This document shows, piece after piece, positions 1 through 9,104 of a stretch of 64,000 nucleotides of DNA. The stretch comes from a marine bacterium B5-7. GTDB lineage: Bacteria; Pseudomonadota; Gammaproteobacteria; Arenicellales; CAJQKF01. Both the position numbers and the translations under genes were made by a program. Every line of letters begins with the position of its first letter. Positions within the stretch are counted from its first letter, which is position 1. The notes under the pieces were generated by a model. That model had not been told where the DNA came from, did not search any database, and saw nothing but the letters and a program-made list of their open reading frames with translations. The stretch spans positions 62,001-126,000 of the forward strand of contig BQJD01000005.1 of assembly GCA_021604525.1 (NCBI GenBank), in the 5' to 3' direction.

Positions 1-150
1 CATCCCCGACGCCACGGCCAGTTGCAACGCGCTGATACCCGACTCATTTCGCGAGTTCGCGCTGACACCTTGTTCCAGCAGACTCACTGCCGATGCAGGA
101 TCACCAGTATGAATTGCATTAAACAATTCGGCTTTGTGTTCACTACTCAA
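1..150 (-). CDS. Ankyrin-repeat protein, N-terminal part only
   Basis: The first 50 codons of a protein run off the left edge of the window. Helix-turn-helix ankyrin-like sequence is visible: an AELFNAIHTGDPASAVSLLEQG segment followed by the start of a second unit (GISALQLAVASG). The start is TTG at 150, because an in-frame stop lies two codons upstream. No strong ribosome binding site is seen. Ankyrin repeats usually bind other proteins, and nothing here points to the partner. The family call rests on one and a half repeats. Confidence 0.6.
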   Translation of the reverse strand, partial: MSSEHKAELFNAIHTGDPASAVSLLEQGVSANSRNESGISALQLAVASGM

Positions 151-345
151 GTCTTACACCAAATAATTTACCCAGCCACATAAACCGCATCACTTATTCT
201 GGATAATTCTTGAGACAGAGATTGTATGACATCCCTGCATACCGATGACACAACACTCACTAAACACCTATACTCAATACCGTTATCCAGCTATCCTGAT
301 TTTGCCATTCTAACTTGACCCTGATAGAACATTCTCCCAAGCCCC

Positions 346-1167
346 ATGCCTGAAGGCCCGGAAATCAAACGCGTCAGCAACGAGCTTGCGACCGTACTGT
401 GCGGGCAGGTCATCGAACGGGTCGAGTTTGGTCTTGAACGGCTAATCCCGGCTGCCGAGCACATCGAAGGCTACCGGGTTCTGGCCGTCGAGAGTCGCGG
501 CAAAGCGCTGCTGACACGGTTCAATAACGGATACAGCCTGTATTCCCATAATCAGCTATACGGTCGCTGGTATATCGTCAAGCGTGGTGAAATGTTGAAT
601 ACCCAACGATCCTTACGCGTTGCATTGCACACGAAAACCCATAGCGCCATTTTGTACAGTGCGTCGGATATCGAACTTCTAAGGGATGAAGATATAACGA
701 CGCATCCATTTTTGAGTCGAATCGGCCCGGATATTCTTGATGAACGCCTTGATTGGCGAACGATATCAAATCGCCTGATCGAGCCACGCTTTGCCGGACG
801 CTCCCTGGCAGGACTGTATCTCGACCAGCACTTTCTGGCAGGTGTCGGTAACTATCTGCGATCGGAAATCCTGTTTTTCTCACGACTTAATCCAGGTCGG
901 AAACCGGCTTCATTAACCGTTGCCGAGCGTGGACACCTGGCACGGACAACGCTCGACATCAGTTTACGTTCGTTCCGTACGGGTGGTATTACCAATCTGT
1001 CCACCCGGGTTAAATCACTTGAAAAATCCGGAATGACACGTAGTGAGTTCCGTTTCGCAGTGTTCTCGAGAGATGGAAAACCGTGCTACGACTGCGGCGA
1101 ATTAATTAAAAAGGATGTCGTGTCCTCACGCAGAATTTACTTCTGTCCATCGTGCCAGGGGTCGTAG
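346..1167 (+). CDS. nei: Endonuclease VIII (Nei), DNA glycosylase/AP lyase
   Basis: Excises oxidised pyrimidines from DNA and cleaves the abasic site in base excision repair. The 273-residue protein opens with MPEGPEI: Pro2 is the Schiff-base nucleophile and Glu3 the catalytic acid of the Fpg/Nei family. The YSHNQLYGRW and YSASDIE segments follow E. coli Nei rather than Fpg. The middle H2TH region contains LDQHFLAGVGNYLRSEIL. A four-cysteine zinc finger closes the chain (CYDC near residue 246, CPSC near 268). Length is close to E. coli Nei (263). The gene stands alone and faces the aminotransferase across a hairpin. Confidence 0.93.
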   Translation: MPEGPEIKRVSNELATVLCGQVIERVEFGLERLIPAAEHIEGYRVLAVESRGKALLTRFNNGYSLYSHNQLYGRWYIVKRGEMLNTQRSLRVALHTKTHSAILYSASDIELLRDEDITTHPFLSRIGPDILDERLDWRTISNRLIEPRFAGRSLAGLYLDQHFLAGVGNYLRSEILFFSRLNPGRKPASLTVAERGHLARTTLDISLRSFRTGGITNLSTRVKSLEKSGMTRSEFRFAVFSRDGKPCYDCGELIKKDVVSSRRIYFCPSCQGS

Positions 1168-1225
1168 CAATAACCTTCTATCCGAACGCAAAATCTGGCA
1201 ATCGCACGCATCTGACACAATCAAT

Positions 1226-1262
1226 CAGGCGGCTCCCGGCCAATGCTGACGGGCGCCGCCTG
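1226..1262. terminator. Hairpin between convergent nei and aminotransferase genes
   Basis: An 8-bp perfect outer stem (CAGGCGGC with GCCGCCTG) is extended inward, past one unpaired base on each side, by CCCG/CGGG around an 11-base loop. It lies between two convergent genes and could end transcription from both sides. There is no long T-run, so efficiency is uncertain. Confidence 0.65.
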
Positions 1263-1278
1263 TCAATGAATCCACCAC

Positions 1279-2649
1279 TCAGTCGAAGACTTCCTCAATG
1301 GCTTCCCCGGTCGCAGCGACAATGCGGTCGGCCTCTTTCCGAGTCAGACATAAAGGCGGTGCGAAACCAATGATGTCACCATGGGGCATGGCGCGACCGA
1401 TAACCCCGCGTTTGACCAACGCACCGGCAACCTTCGGGCCTACCTTGCCAATTGGTTCATACAGCTTGCGTGACGCCTTGTCCTCTACAAACTCAACTGC
1501 GCACAACATGCCATCGCCGCGCACGTCACCAACGTGTGCATGGTCGCTCACGGCATCATGCATGGCACGATTCAGATACGCACCAACATCCCTTGCGTTC
1601 TCCACCAGATTGAGTTCATCGATGACTTGCAGATTGGCTACCCCGGCGGCTGCGCCTATGGGATGTGCAGAATAGGTCCAACCATGACCGATTGCCCCGT
1701 ACTCATCGGCCCCCTGCTCAAGGACCGTCCAGACATCCTTTGAGATAATGGAACCCGACAACGGTGCGTACGCCGAAGTCAAACCCTTGGCAACAGTGAT
1801 GATGTCCGGTTCCATTCCGTAATGATCGCTGCCGAACATGCTTCCCATTCGTCCAAAACCGGTGACGACCTCATCGGCTATCAGCAAGATATCGTGCTTT
1901 TTCAGAATCGGAGTGATGGCCTGCCAGTAGCCTTCTGGCGGCGGCACCAGACCCCCGGTTCCGAGTAGCGGCTCGCCGATAAACGCAGCGATGGTGTCGG
2001 CGCCTTCACGTTCAATCAACTTCTCGAGCTCTGTTGCGCAAAATGCTGAAAAATCCTTCTCACTCATATCGCCTTCCTTGCGACGGAAGTAATACGGCGC
2101 CTCGGTATGCAAAACCTGCGATAACGGCAGATCAAACTGCTTGTGAAACAGTTCGAGTCCGGTAAGCGAGCCGGTCATCAAACCGGATCCATGATAGCCA
2201 CGCCATCTTGAGATTATTTTCTTCTTTTTAGGGCGACCGAGGACATTATTGTAATACCAGATAATCTTGACATTGGTCTCATTGGCATCAGAACCTGAAA
2301 GGCCAAAGTAGATCTTCGACATGTTGGCAGGCGCCCGCTCGAGCACCATGTGCGACAGCGTGATCGATGCCTCGGTACCGTGACCGACATAGGCATGATA
2401 ATAGGCAAGTTTTTGTGCCTGCTCGGCGATTGCATCGATGACCTTTTGACGGCCATAACCGACGTTGACGCAGTAAAGTCCGGCGAAGCCGTCAAGAAAC
2501 CGCTTGCCTTCGATATCGGTAATGTAAACACCCTCGCCTGTGCTGATAACGTGATTGGGAGCATTGCCACGTGCGAATTCGGAAAGGTGAGTCGAAGGAT
2601 GAAAAAAAGCTTCCTGATCCCAATTTTTAAGTTGCGAAACATTGCTCAT
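1279..2649 (-). CDS. Class III (omega) aminotransferase, PLP-dependent
   Basis: A 456-residue fold-type I aminotransferase of the family that moves amino groups from diamines, GABA-like or beta-amino compounds to pyruvate or 2-oxoglutarate. Visible marks are SGSDANET (phosphate binding, about residues 118-125), IADEVVTGFGR with the PLP-binding Asp259, and the Schiff-base Lys288 in VAKGLTSAYAPLSG. The sequence resembles the putrescine/taurine:pyruvate branch, but substrate cannot be fixed from sequence. It lies 133 bases downstream of an aldehyde dehydrogenase on the same strand. A transaminase followed by a semialdehyde dehydrogenase is the usual order of an omega-amino acid breakdown pathway. 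Here that partner appears frameshifted. Confidence 0.85.
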   Translation of the reverse strand: MSNVSQLKNWDQEAFFHPSTHLSEFARGNAPNHVISTGEGVYITDIEGKRFLDGFAGLYCVNVGYGRQKVIDAIAEQAQKLAYYHAYVGHGTEASITLSHMVLERAPANMSKIYFGLSGSDANETNVKIIWYYNNVLGRPKKKKIISRWRGYHGSGLMTGSLTGLELFHKQFDLPLSQVLHTEAPYYFRRKEGDMSEKDFSAFCATELEKLIEREGADTIAAFIGEPLLGTGGLVPPPEGYWQAITPILKKHDILLIADEVVTGFGRMGSMFGSDHYGMEPDIITVAKGLTSAYAPLSGSIISKDVWTVLEQGADEYGAIGHGWTYSAHPIGAAAGVANLQVIDELNLVENARDVGAYLNRAMHDAVSDHAHVGDVRGDGMLCAVEFVEDKASRKLYEPIGKVGPKVAGALVKRGVIGRAMPHGDIIGFAPPLCLTRKEADRIVAATGEAIEEVFD

Positions 2650-2782
2650 GAAAAACTCTCCTGGTTATAAGTTGGTTTGGTATAAATCTGATTTTGAGCA
2701 GGACGAATACGGCACCTGCCCGGCAACCACAGGCCCTGCTCGTCATGAATATGAGTTTTATAAAAATTACTGGTCGATGTCG

Positions 2783-4286
2783 CTACTCGCCGGTATCGAA
2801 ATCACGGCATACATATTTGACTTCGGTATAGGCCTCCATACCAAGACGAGCGCCTTCCCGACCCAGACCGGACTGCTTCATGCCGCCAAAGGGAATCGGC
2901 GCGCCGGTAACTTTGGTTCGATTGACCGCAACCATACCGTATTCCAGGGCGCGAGTGAGTCGGTAGATGCGTCGTGCATCCTCCGTATGCACATAACACA
3001 CCAATCCGTATTCGGTATCGTTAGCCCGAGACACCACCTCAGACTCACTGTCGAAGGGCACGATTGCCGCCACCGGACCGAAAGTTTCCTCGTGAAGTAT
3101 GCGCGCCTCGGCAGGCACATCGACAAGTACTGTCGGCTGGTAGAAAAGCGCGCCCGCCGGATGCTGCGCACCACCTGTCACAAGCCGTGCGCCAAGCGCT
3201 TTTGCGTCTTCAACCTGTTCGATCTGTTTGTCGATGGCGTGCGAGTTCATCAATGGACCGATATCGGGATCTTCAATGCCGGCTCCTACTGTCAAGCACT
3301 CGGTTTTCTCAACAAATCGCGTTACGAAGGTATCGTATACGTCACGTTCAACGAAAATACGATTGGCCGCCAGACAGTCTTGTCCTGATGTCGCGAATTT
3401 AGCCGATATCGCACAGTCGACTGCCCGTTCTAGGTTAGCATCGGCAAACACCAGAAACGGCGCAAGGCCACCGAGTTCGAGCACCAGCCGCTTAAGCGTA
3501 TCAGCACTTTGCCGATACAACATCCGGCCGACTTCCGTCGATCCGGTAAACGACAATGCACGAACCTCTGACATCTGCATCCATGGACCAACTATGTCCT
3601 CTGGGTCGCCGGTCAACACATTGAACACGCCACCGGGAACTCCAGCCCGATGAGCCAGTTCCGCCAGGGCAAGGGCCGAATAAGGGGTTTCACTCGATGG
3701 ATAAACCACTGTAGTACAGCCTGCGGCAAGGGCGGCAGCGGCCTTGCGGGTAATCATCGCCGAGGGAAAATTCCATGGCGTGATCAATCCTGCCACGCCC
3801 ACCGGTTCACGCCATACTTCTACCTCGGCCCCTTCAAGATGCGAGGTCACGCCTTCGATGTTCGGTCGTTTCGCCTCTTCGGCATAAAACTCCAGAAACG
3901 ACGCCGCATACTCGATTTCACCACGGGATTCGGACATCGGCTTACCCTGCTCAAGTGTCATTAGCACCGCCAGGTCATCGCGATTCTCGATCATCAGATC
4001 GAACCAGCGGCGCAGCACCCTGGATCGCTCCTGTGGTAATAGTCAGCGACCACACCTTGAACGCCGCGGCGGCCGATACGACCGCGTCACGGGACTGTCC
4101 TGCATCAAGGCGGGCAACCGAACCCAGCCGCGCTCCGTTGACCGGATTGGTCACCTCAATGGGACTGCCTGAACCTTCAAGCCAGGAACCATCGATATAG
4201 GCACATTGGCGAAACAGGGCGGTGTCGTTGAGGCAGTCGATACCGACATCATGCAATGTCGAGTCGATTGAAGCAGATTGTTTCAT
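2783..4286 (-). pseudogene. Succinate-semialdehyde-type aldehyde dehydrogenase (GabD-like), frameshifted
   Basis: Two reading frames together make a nearly complete NAD(P)-dependent aldehyde dehydrogenase of the GabD type. The first frame (start ATG at 4286, MKQSASID) gives the N-terminus up to AAAAFKVWSLTITT. The second continues with ERSRVLRRWFDLMIENRDDLA. E. coli GabD has six residues between the W and the ERxxxLRRW block, and so does this gene, but one extra base near 4031 breaks the frame. The catalytic Cys (SGQDC) and Glu (LELGG) are present. The usual cofactor-binding Lys of the KPS motif is Tyr (VVYPSSETP), and GGN is GGL, which suggests decay. A sequencing error would explain the shift but not the substitutions. 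It probably once worked with the downstream aminotransferase. Confidence 0.7.
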
Positions 4287-4472
4287 GGGTTTTCGGGGCA
4301 CAGCTTATGAGACATTAATCCCTTACTGTAGCGATCATGGCGCAGCAAGGTTGACCGAAGTACCCTTCCGAAAACGTCAATATTTCTTTTCTTCAGGTCG
4401 TTTTCCAGCGTTTTTTCTTCTTTGTATTATGTCGAGTCAGGAAAACCAAATCCGCGTGTCGAATGAGCCGGC

Positions 4473-4958
4473 TTATTCCAGATTGGCTTTTAGAATGGTA
4501 TCCGGCAATGCATTGGTTTCCTTGACACGTTTGGTAACAACGTAGCTGTAATAGCGTTTCAAGCCAATGTTGGCGTCCAGCATCCGGTCAACAAACAGCT
4601 GATACTCATCGATAGTGCCGGCACACACTTTCAAAATGAAGTCGATGCCGCCGCCTACCGCCCAGCATTCCAGCACTTCATCCATGGATTTGACGGCACG
4701 TTCAAAGATTTCAAAATCGCGTGCCTGATGACTGGCAAGTTCTGCCTGCATAAATACGATTGCCGATGTGCCGAGTACTTCGGTGGACAGAATTGCATTG
4801 TAGCCTTCGATCAGTCCAGCTTCTTCGAGTCGCTTGATACGCTCCCAGCAGGGAGTCGGCGACAGATTGACACGTGCCGCCAGCGCTGTCTTCGATATAC
4901 GGCCCTCGCGCTGTAATATGGAGAGAATTTGAATGTCGCGGTTGTCAAGTTTCAGCAT
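4473..4958 (-). CDS. Lrp/AsnC-family transcription regulator
   Basis: About 161 residues. An N-terminal winged helix-turn-helix (LDNRDIQILSILQREGRISKTALAARV, then recognition helix SPTPCWERIKRLEEAGLI) is followed by a RAM/ACT-like ligand-binding domain. Such proteins form octamers and respond to amino acids or related small molecules. The ATG at 4958 is chosen because MLKLDNRDIQIL is the usual Lrp N-terminus; the open frame continues upstream to 5138 without conserved sequence. It is divergent from the dioxygenase/HD pair and upstream of the dehydrogenase/aminotransferase genes on its own strand, so it may control either unit. Ligand unknown. Confidence 0.88.
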   Translation of the reverse strand: MLKLDNRDIQILSILQREGRISKTALAARVNLSPTPCWERIKRLEEAGLIEGYNAILSTEVLGTSAIVFMQAELASHQARDFEIFERAVKSMDEVLECWAVGGGIDFILKVCAGTIDEYQLFVDRMLDANIGLKRYYSYVVTKRVKETNALPDTILKANLE

Positions 4959-5181
4959 GAGTAGAATCATACCTGAAAGCCGTTTCCGAACGACAACCCT
5001 GGCCGAATTCAGGATGTGCTGCCTGCTAAAGGAACGAACGAAAAATACACGTATTGGTGCATCAAAAATTACGTCGAGGAAAGTTGACTCAGACGCTGGA
5101 AAAACCAATCCGTAAAACGCACAATAACCTTTTGACATTTCATCAAAGCATCATCACCTGCGCCACTTAAGCCCCTCCAAC

Positions 5182-6351
5182 ATGCAACCCAAGACACAAA
5201 CAAATCATACTGTCACAGTTATTGAAGACGGCGCAGCAATCGAGTTGCACACGTTGAACTCTGCAAGCGCTCGTTTCCATGGCGTCTGGCTTCGCGATAA
5301 TGCGCTCGATAGCGATACCCGTTCACCCGACAATGGCCAGCGTTTAATCGGGGCTGGCGATATCCCACGCGACATCCGGATCACCGAGGCAGCCATAGAG
5401 TACGACAGAGAATCTTCTGGTGCCAGCCTTGCCATCAGGTTCAATGGCGCGGATAAACGGTATCTGTTTCCTGTTGTATGGCTCGAGCAGCATCGCTACG
5501 ACTGCACAACTGCTCAGGCAAAAGTCTGGCTACCCGAACATATCGATCTATTTGATGAGAATCTGGACAGTGCAATTGCTGCAGAGCGTTTTGATAATGT
5601 TCAGCGAGATAGCACGACACTTGCCAGATGGCTAGGCCTTGTCCGACGACTCGGTTTTGCGAGACTCGGCAATTGCCCCATGGAAAACGGCGCCCTGACA
5701 AAGATTGTCGAGTTGTTCGGATATATTCGGGAAACCCAATACGGTCGCTGGTTTGAGGTTCGTACCGAAGTCAATCCCACCAATCTTGCCTACACCGGTC
5801 TTGGCCTGCAGGCACACACGGACAATCCTTACCGTGATCCAGTTCCGACATTGCAGATTTTGTTCTGCCTTGAAAATTCTGCCGACGGCGGCGAAACCGT
5901 TCTGGTCGATGGATTTAACATCGCACGGGTCCTGAATGACCAGCAGCCGGAATACTTCGAACTCCTGGCACACTACCTGGCACGATTCGAATATGCGGGA
6001 AGCGAGGGGGTCTATCTGGCGGCACGAAAACCAATCATCGAACTCACCGCCGACGGCGAGATAACGGCGATACGCTTCAATAATCGTTCACAGGCGCCGA
6101 TTACCGATGTCCCCTATGTCAAAATGCCCGATTACTATGAAGCGCTGCGTGCATTCTCTGATCTTCTCGATTCACCTGAATACCAGGTGCGATTGAAACT
6201 TGTACCTGGGGAATGCCTCGTATTCGACAACACCCGCGTTTTACACGGACGAACTGCTTATTCAGGATCGGGTTCGCGCTGGCTACAGGGATGTTATGCC
6301 GACCGTGACGGGCTGTACTCCAGGTTCGCAACATTGACCGCAAAACATTGA
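5182..6351 (+). CDS. 2-oxoglutarate/Fe(II) dioxygenase, TmpA-like (gamma-butyrobetaine hydroxylase family)
   Basis: A 389-residue two-domain enzyme. An N-terminal DUF971-like domain (WLRDNALDSDTRSPDNG near residue 36) precedes a TauD-type double-stranded beta-helix. Iron ligands are His212 and Asp214 (QAHTDN) and His355 (RVLHGR); the 2OG-binding Arg lies in GSRWLQGCY. The zinc-binding cysteines typical of gamma-butyrobetaine hydroxylases are replaced. The next gene, 18 bases downstream, is a PhnZ/TmpB-type diiron oxygenase. In the known TmpA/TmpB pathway the dioxygenase hydroxylates (2-trimethylammonioethyl)phosphonate at C1 and TmpB cleaves the product. The gene pair therefore favours a TmpA-like role over carnitine synthesis. 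Substrate is inferred, not proved. Confidence 0.75.
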   Translation: MQPKTQTNHTVTVIEDGAAIELHTLNSASARFHGVWLRDNALDSDTRSPDNGQRLIGAGDIPRDIRITEAAIEYDRESSGASLAIRFNGADKRYLFPVVWLEQHRYDCTTAQAKVWLPEHIDLFDENLDSAIAAERFDNVQRDSTTLARWLGLVRRLGFARLGNCPMENGALTKIVELFGYIRETQYGRWFEVRTEVNPTNLAYTGLGLQAHTDNPYRDPVPTLQILFCLENSADGGETVLVDGFNIARVLNDQQPEYFELLAHYLARFEYAGSEGVYLAARKPIIELTADGEITAIRFNNRSQAPITDVPYVKMPDYYEALRAFSDLLDSPEYQVRLKLVPGECLVFDNTRVLHGRTAYSGSGSRWLQGCYADRDGLYSRFATLTAKH

Positions 6352-6369
6352 TAAAAAGAGATATCGCTG

Positions 6370-6993
6370 ATGAACACCAGCAGCCATTCAACTCATTTGT
6401 CCGATATCCGCATTGATCGTGACAACATCGTCGACTTTCTCGACGACATCATTAATCGACGCGGTGCCGAAGCTTATCTGGGCGAGCCATTAACCATATC
6501 TGCACACATGTTGCAGTGCGCGCAACTGGCCGAGAATGAGGACGCCGGTGACGAGATGATTGTTGCCGCATTGCTTCACGATATTGGACACTTTACCAGC
6601 GAGTTTCCAGCCGACGCATACCTCGACGATATCGATAATTTGCACGAGGCTGCCGGTGCGCGCGTGGTGGAGCCGTTTTTCCCCAAGGTCGTTGTCGATT
6701 GTGTTCGCCACCACGTTGAAGCCAAGCGCTATCTATGTGCGACGGAGCCTGAGTACACTAACAGACTGTCACACGCCTCTGTGTTATCCCTCAATCTGCA
6801 AGGAGGGCCGATGGGCAAATCCGAGGTGGATACATTTGAATCGCAGCCGAATTTCGAGGCGATTGTGCGGGTTCGTCGTTGGGACGATGAGGCCAAAGTT
6901 TCGAGGCGCAAGACCCCTCCTTTCGAACACTACCTGCCGGTACTTCGCCGGGTAGTAAAAGCAGCAGTTGCACAAGCGTCGAACGCTGAATGA
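6370..6993 (+). CDS. HD-domain mixed-valent diiron oxygenase, TmpB/PhnZ-like
   Basis: A 207-residue HD-fold protein. The six metal ligands expected for PhnZ-type enzymes can be placed: His46, His70-Asp71 (LLHDIG), His92, His115 and Asp172. The motif Tyr36-x-x-Glu39 (AYLGEPL) corresponds to the Tyr24/Glu27 pair of PhnZ that gates the diiron site. The stretch DEMIVAALLHDIGHF also closely follows PhnZ. Known members use O2 to break the C-P bond of a 1-hydroxyphosphonate, giving phosphate plus glycine or glycine betaine. It follows the dioxygenase by 18 bases and ends at a strong hairpin, so the two form a compact operon. An ordinary HD phosphohydrolase is less likely given the Y-x-x-E motif. Confidence 0.8.
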   Translation: MNTSSHSTHLSDIRIDRDNIVDFLDDIINRRGAEAYLGEPLTISAHMLQCAQLAENEDAGDEMIVAALLHDIGHFTSEFPADAYLDDIDNLHEAAGARVVEPFFPKVVVDCVRHHVEAKRYLCATEPEYTNRLSHASVLSLNLQGGPMGKSEVDTFESQPNFEAIVRVRRWDDEAKVSRRKTPPFEHYLPVLRRVVKAAVAQASNAE

Positions 6994-7002
6994 TTTGGTG
7001 AA

Positions 7003-7034
7003 CCGGGCCCTCGTCTGTTGAGACAAGGACCCGG
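7003..7034. terminator. Hairpin terminator between convergent genes
   Basis: An interrupted stem (CCGGG, CCT and GTCT pairing with AGAC, AGG and CCCGG around a GTTG loop) starts ten bases after the HD-oxygenase stop codon and ends 19 bases before the end of the leftward outer-membrane gene. Position and symmetry suggest a terminator serving both. Confidence 0.7.
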
Positions 7035-7052
7035 ACACATTCGATACCCGTA

Positions 7053-7682
7053 CTAGAAGTGGAACGCGCCGCCGAGGTAGTAGCCATCGGAGTCTTCTGA
7101 ACCGCCACGATAGTCAAGATTGAATACCCGATAGCCGAGACGAAGGTTGAGGAATGGAAACGGCGTTAAGGAAACGCCCGCTTCGTACTCGCTACCGTCG
7201 ATATCCCGTCGTCCGCCAGCATTACTCATTGAAGGCATAAACGCCGCTTCGCCGTAAACAAAAAAGAGCCCCAGACCAACGCGTCCCTCTGCAAGCAAAC
7301 GGACGCCGTCTGTATCCTCACCGCCGAGAAACTCGGCGTTCTGCCAACCGAGGCCGATGGCAAGGAAGGTATTGTCAGTGGGCGATATCAACCGGCGTTT
7401 CAGATCGATCGAGAAATCAGAAGCGGTGCCGAAACCACGTCCCGGATCCGATTCAAAATACTGGCCGGCTACACCCCAGCCGTCAGCCCACCACAGTTCA
7501 CCATAAATTCCGGTACCGTCAGCGTCGATGTTGTTACCGCCGTCATCGATATCATGAGACCACCAGGTGACTCCGACTTCGCCGTCGAGAGGCCCAAGGG
7601 CGTTAGCGGTTGTTGTGAACAGAGAAAGACCAAGCAAAACCGGGACCAGGGTAGCCATTCCCAGGATGGATCTCGTTTTCAT
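7053..7682 (-). CDS. Small outer-membrane beta-barrel protein (YfaZ-like)
   Basis: 209 residues with a clear signal peptide (MKTRSILGMATLVPVLLGLSLF, cleavage near TTTANA-LG). The mature part shows alternating amphipathic strands, Asp/Gly-rich turns and a C-terminal Phe (GGAFHF), the signature recognised by the BAM machinery. The ATG at 7682 has an AAGGAC ribosome site nine bases upstream; an upstream start would place extra residues before the signal peptide. No ligand or transport function can be read. The YfaZ resemblance is only general. Confidence 0.7.
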   Translation of the reverse strand: MKTRSILGMATLVPVLLGLSLFTTTANALGPLDGEVGVTWWSHDIDDGGNNIDADGTGIYGELWWADGWGVAGQYFESDPGRGFGTASDFSIDLKRRLISPTDNTFLAIGLGWQNAEFLGGEDTDGVRLLAEGRVGLGLFFVYGEAAFMPSMSNAGGRRDIDGSEYEAGVSLTPFPFLNLRLGYRVFNLDYRGGSEDSDGYYLGGAFHF

Positions 7683-7911
7683 AGCAGTGTCCTTGAATTG
7701 TTGTGGGGGACCTGAGTCCCGGGCCAAGTCGATACGTCGAATGATCGACACATGGCCTATTATAGAAGAATTTGCATTCAGCGCATTAAGATTCCCTTAC
7801 CGGCTATACGTCTTTAAACTATACTCATTGCAATAAAACTCACGATTCACAGAGAAGTTGTCGCACCACCGACGAGTGATACCGCAAAGCCATTCACCAC
7901 GAGTTGACTCC

Positions 7912-9018
7912 ATGACCTCACTGAAAAGTGCCGTTCCGCCACTGCTACAAAGCCGAAAAAACCTGACCCACCGACGCGCACTCACTCTGACAGTACTCGC
8001 CCTGGTGATTCTTGCCTTGCAACCGCTCACTGCCAGCGCCAATAAGATTGGAGATTTTTTCCGGCAATTCGATCCGGAGGAATTTCATAATGATATGTCG
8101 CAGCGGGTATTAACCACCGCGAATAAAATTGACGGCCTGTTCGGTAACGATCGCATCGACGACGAGTCACAGCAGACACGTATTCGAACATATGTCGACA
8201 CTGAATGGGACAGTGAGACCGGCACCGATATCGGCATCAAGCTGCGCGCACATCTGGTGTTGCCGAATACCAAAGATCGCCTACGCATTGAGTTTAATGG
8301 TAGCGACGATGATGACACTCTCGACGACCCGAACGAAGAAGACCTCACTTCAGACAGCGAAAAGGAACGCACGGTTGGGCTGAACGTCACTGCAAATCGC
8401 GGTCGTCGTTCGCAAACCGATTTCGGACTCGGTCTGAGATACCGGGACTCATCGCTCGTGGTGTATGAAAAAGCCCGCCATCGAATATATTTATCCGGCG
8501 ACAAGTGGCTGCCGCGATTGACCAATGACTTGCGACACTATGGCGATACCGGATTCGAGTACAAGGCCCAGCTCGACTTCGATAGAGTCTTTACCGACTA
8601 CTGGTTTTTCCGACCACGTACCGAAATACGCTGGTACGAAAACCAGGAGACCGATGAAGACGATTTGAAATGCAACGACGGCTGGTGTTTTAACCAGTTC
8701 TTCTCTCTATATCAGCGATTCGACAATCCAGACTTCGCTATTGCCTATGACTGGTACAACTACTTTGTCACCGAGCCCGATACGCAACTTGACGAGTTAC
8801 AACTACGGGTTCGTTTCCGTCAGCGAGTCAAGTGGGATTGGCTGCATTTCGAAGTCCGGCCGCGTGTGCGCTTCCTCGAAGAAGAAGACTACGACGCACG
8901 TTACTCGGTATTGTTTCGTGTCGAGGGCATCTTCGGATACCAACCGGGTGCCGAGACTCAATTCAAGGAAGTCGAGCATCTGATACCAGAAGAAGATACA
9001 AACTCCAGTACCAACTGA
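7912..9018 (+). CDS. Exported acidic protein, probable outer-membrane barrel, function unknown
   Basis: About 368 residues from ATG 7912. A long signal peptide (a basic stretch RRALTLTVLALVILALQPLTASA) precedes a mature chain rich in Asp/Glu and in alternating strand patterns (for example RLRIEFNGSDDD and QLRVRFRQRVKWDW). I do not recognise a family. The charged turns and aromatic strands resemble an outer-membrane barrel, but the chain ends in a polar tail rather than Phe. An upstream TTG at 7858 is open but adds non-signal residues. It shares an upstream region with the divergent barrel gene at 7682. Confidence 0.6.
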   Translation: MTSLKSAVPPLLQSRKNLTHRRALTLTVLALVILALQPLTASANKIGDFFRQFDPEEFHNDMSQRVLTTANKIDGLFGNDRIDDESQQTRIRTYVDTEWDSETGTDIGIKLRAHLVLPNTKDRLRIEFNGSDDDDTLDDPNEEDLTSDSEKERTVGLNVTANRGRRSQTDFGLGLRYRDSSLVVYEKARHRIYLSGDKWLPRLTNDLRHYGDTGFEYKAQLDFDRVFTDYWFFRPRTEIRWYENQETDEDDLKCNDGWCFNQFFSLYQRFDNPDFAIAYDWYNYFVTEPDTQLDELQLRVRFRQRVKWDWLHFEVRPRVRFLEEEDYDARYSVLFRVEGIFGYQPGAETQFKEVEHLIPEEDTNSSTN

Positions 9019-9104
9019 TTTGCATGACCAACGGACAAGGCCTCGAGCGGTGACCTTGCAGCTTCTGCTACCACTTACCTGACAACGATGATTCAGGATA
9101 TTGA

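Noticed and set aside
2642-3388. A 248-codon open frame on the plus strand opposite the dehydrogenase gene
   Set aside because: It has no recognisable protein features and lies antisense to clear aldehyde dehydrogenase sequence; long shadow frames are common there.
5132-5181. TTGACA upstream of the TmpA-like gene as a promoter
   Set aside because: No acceptable -10 at normal spacing; left unassigned.
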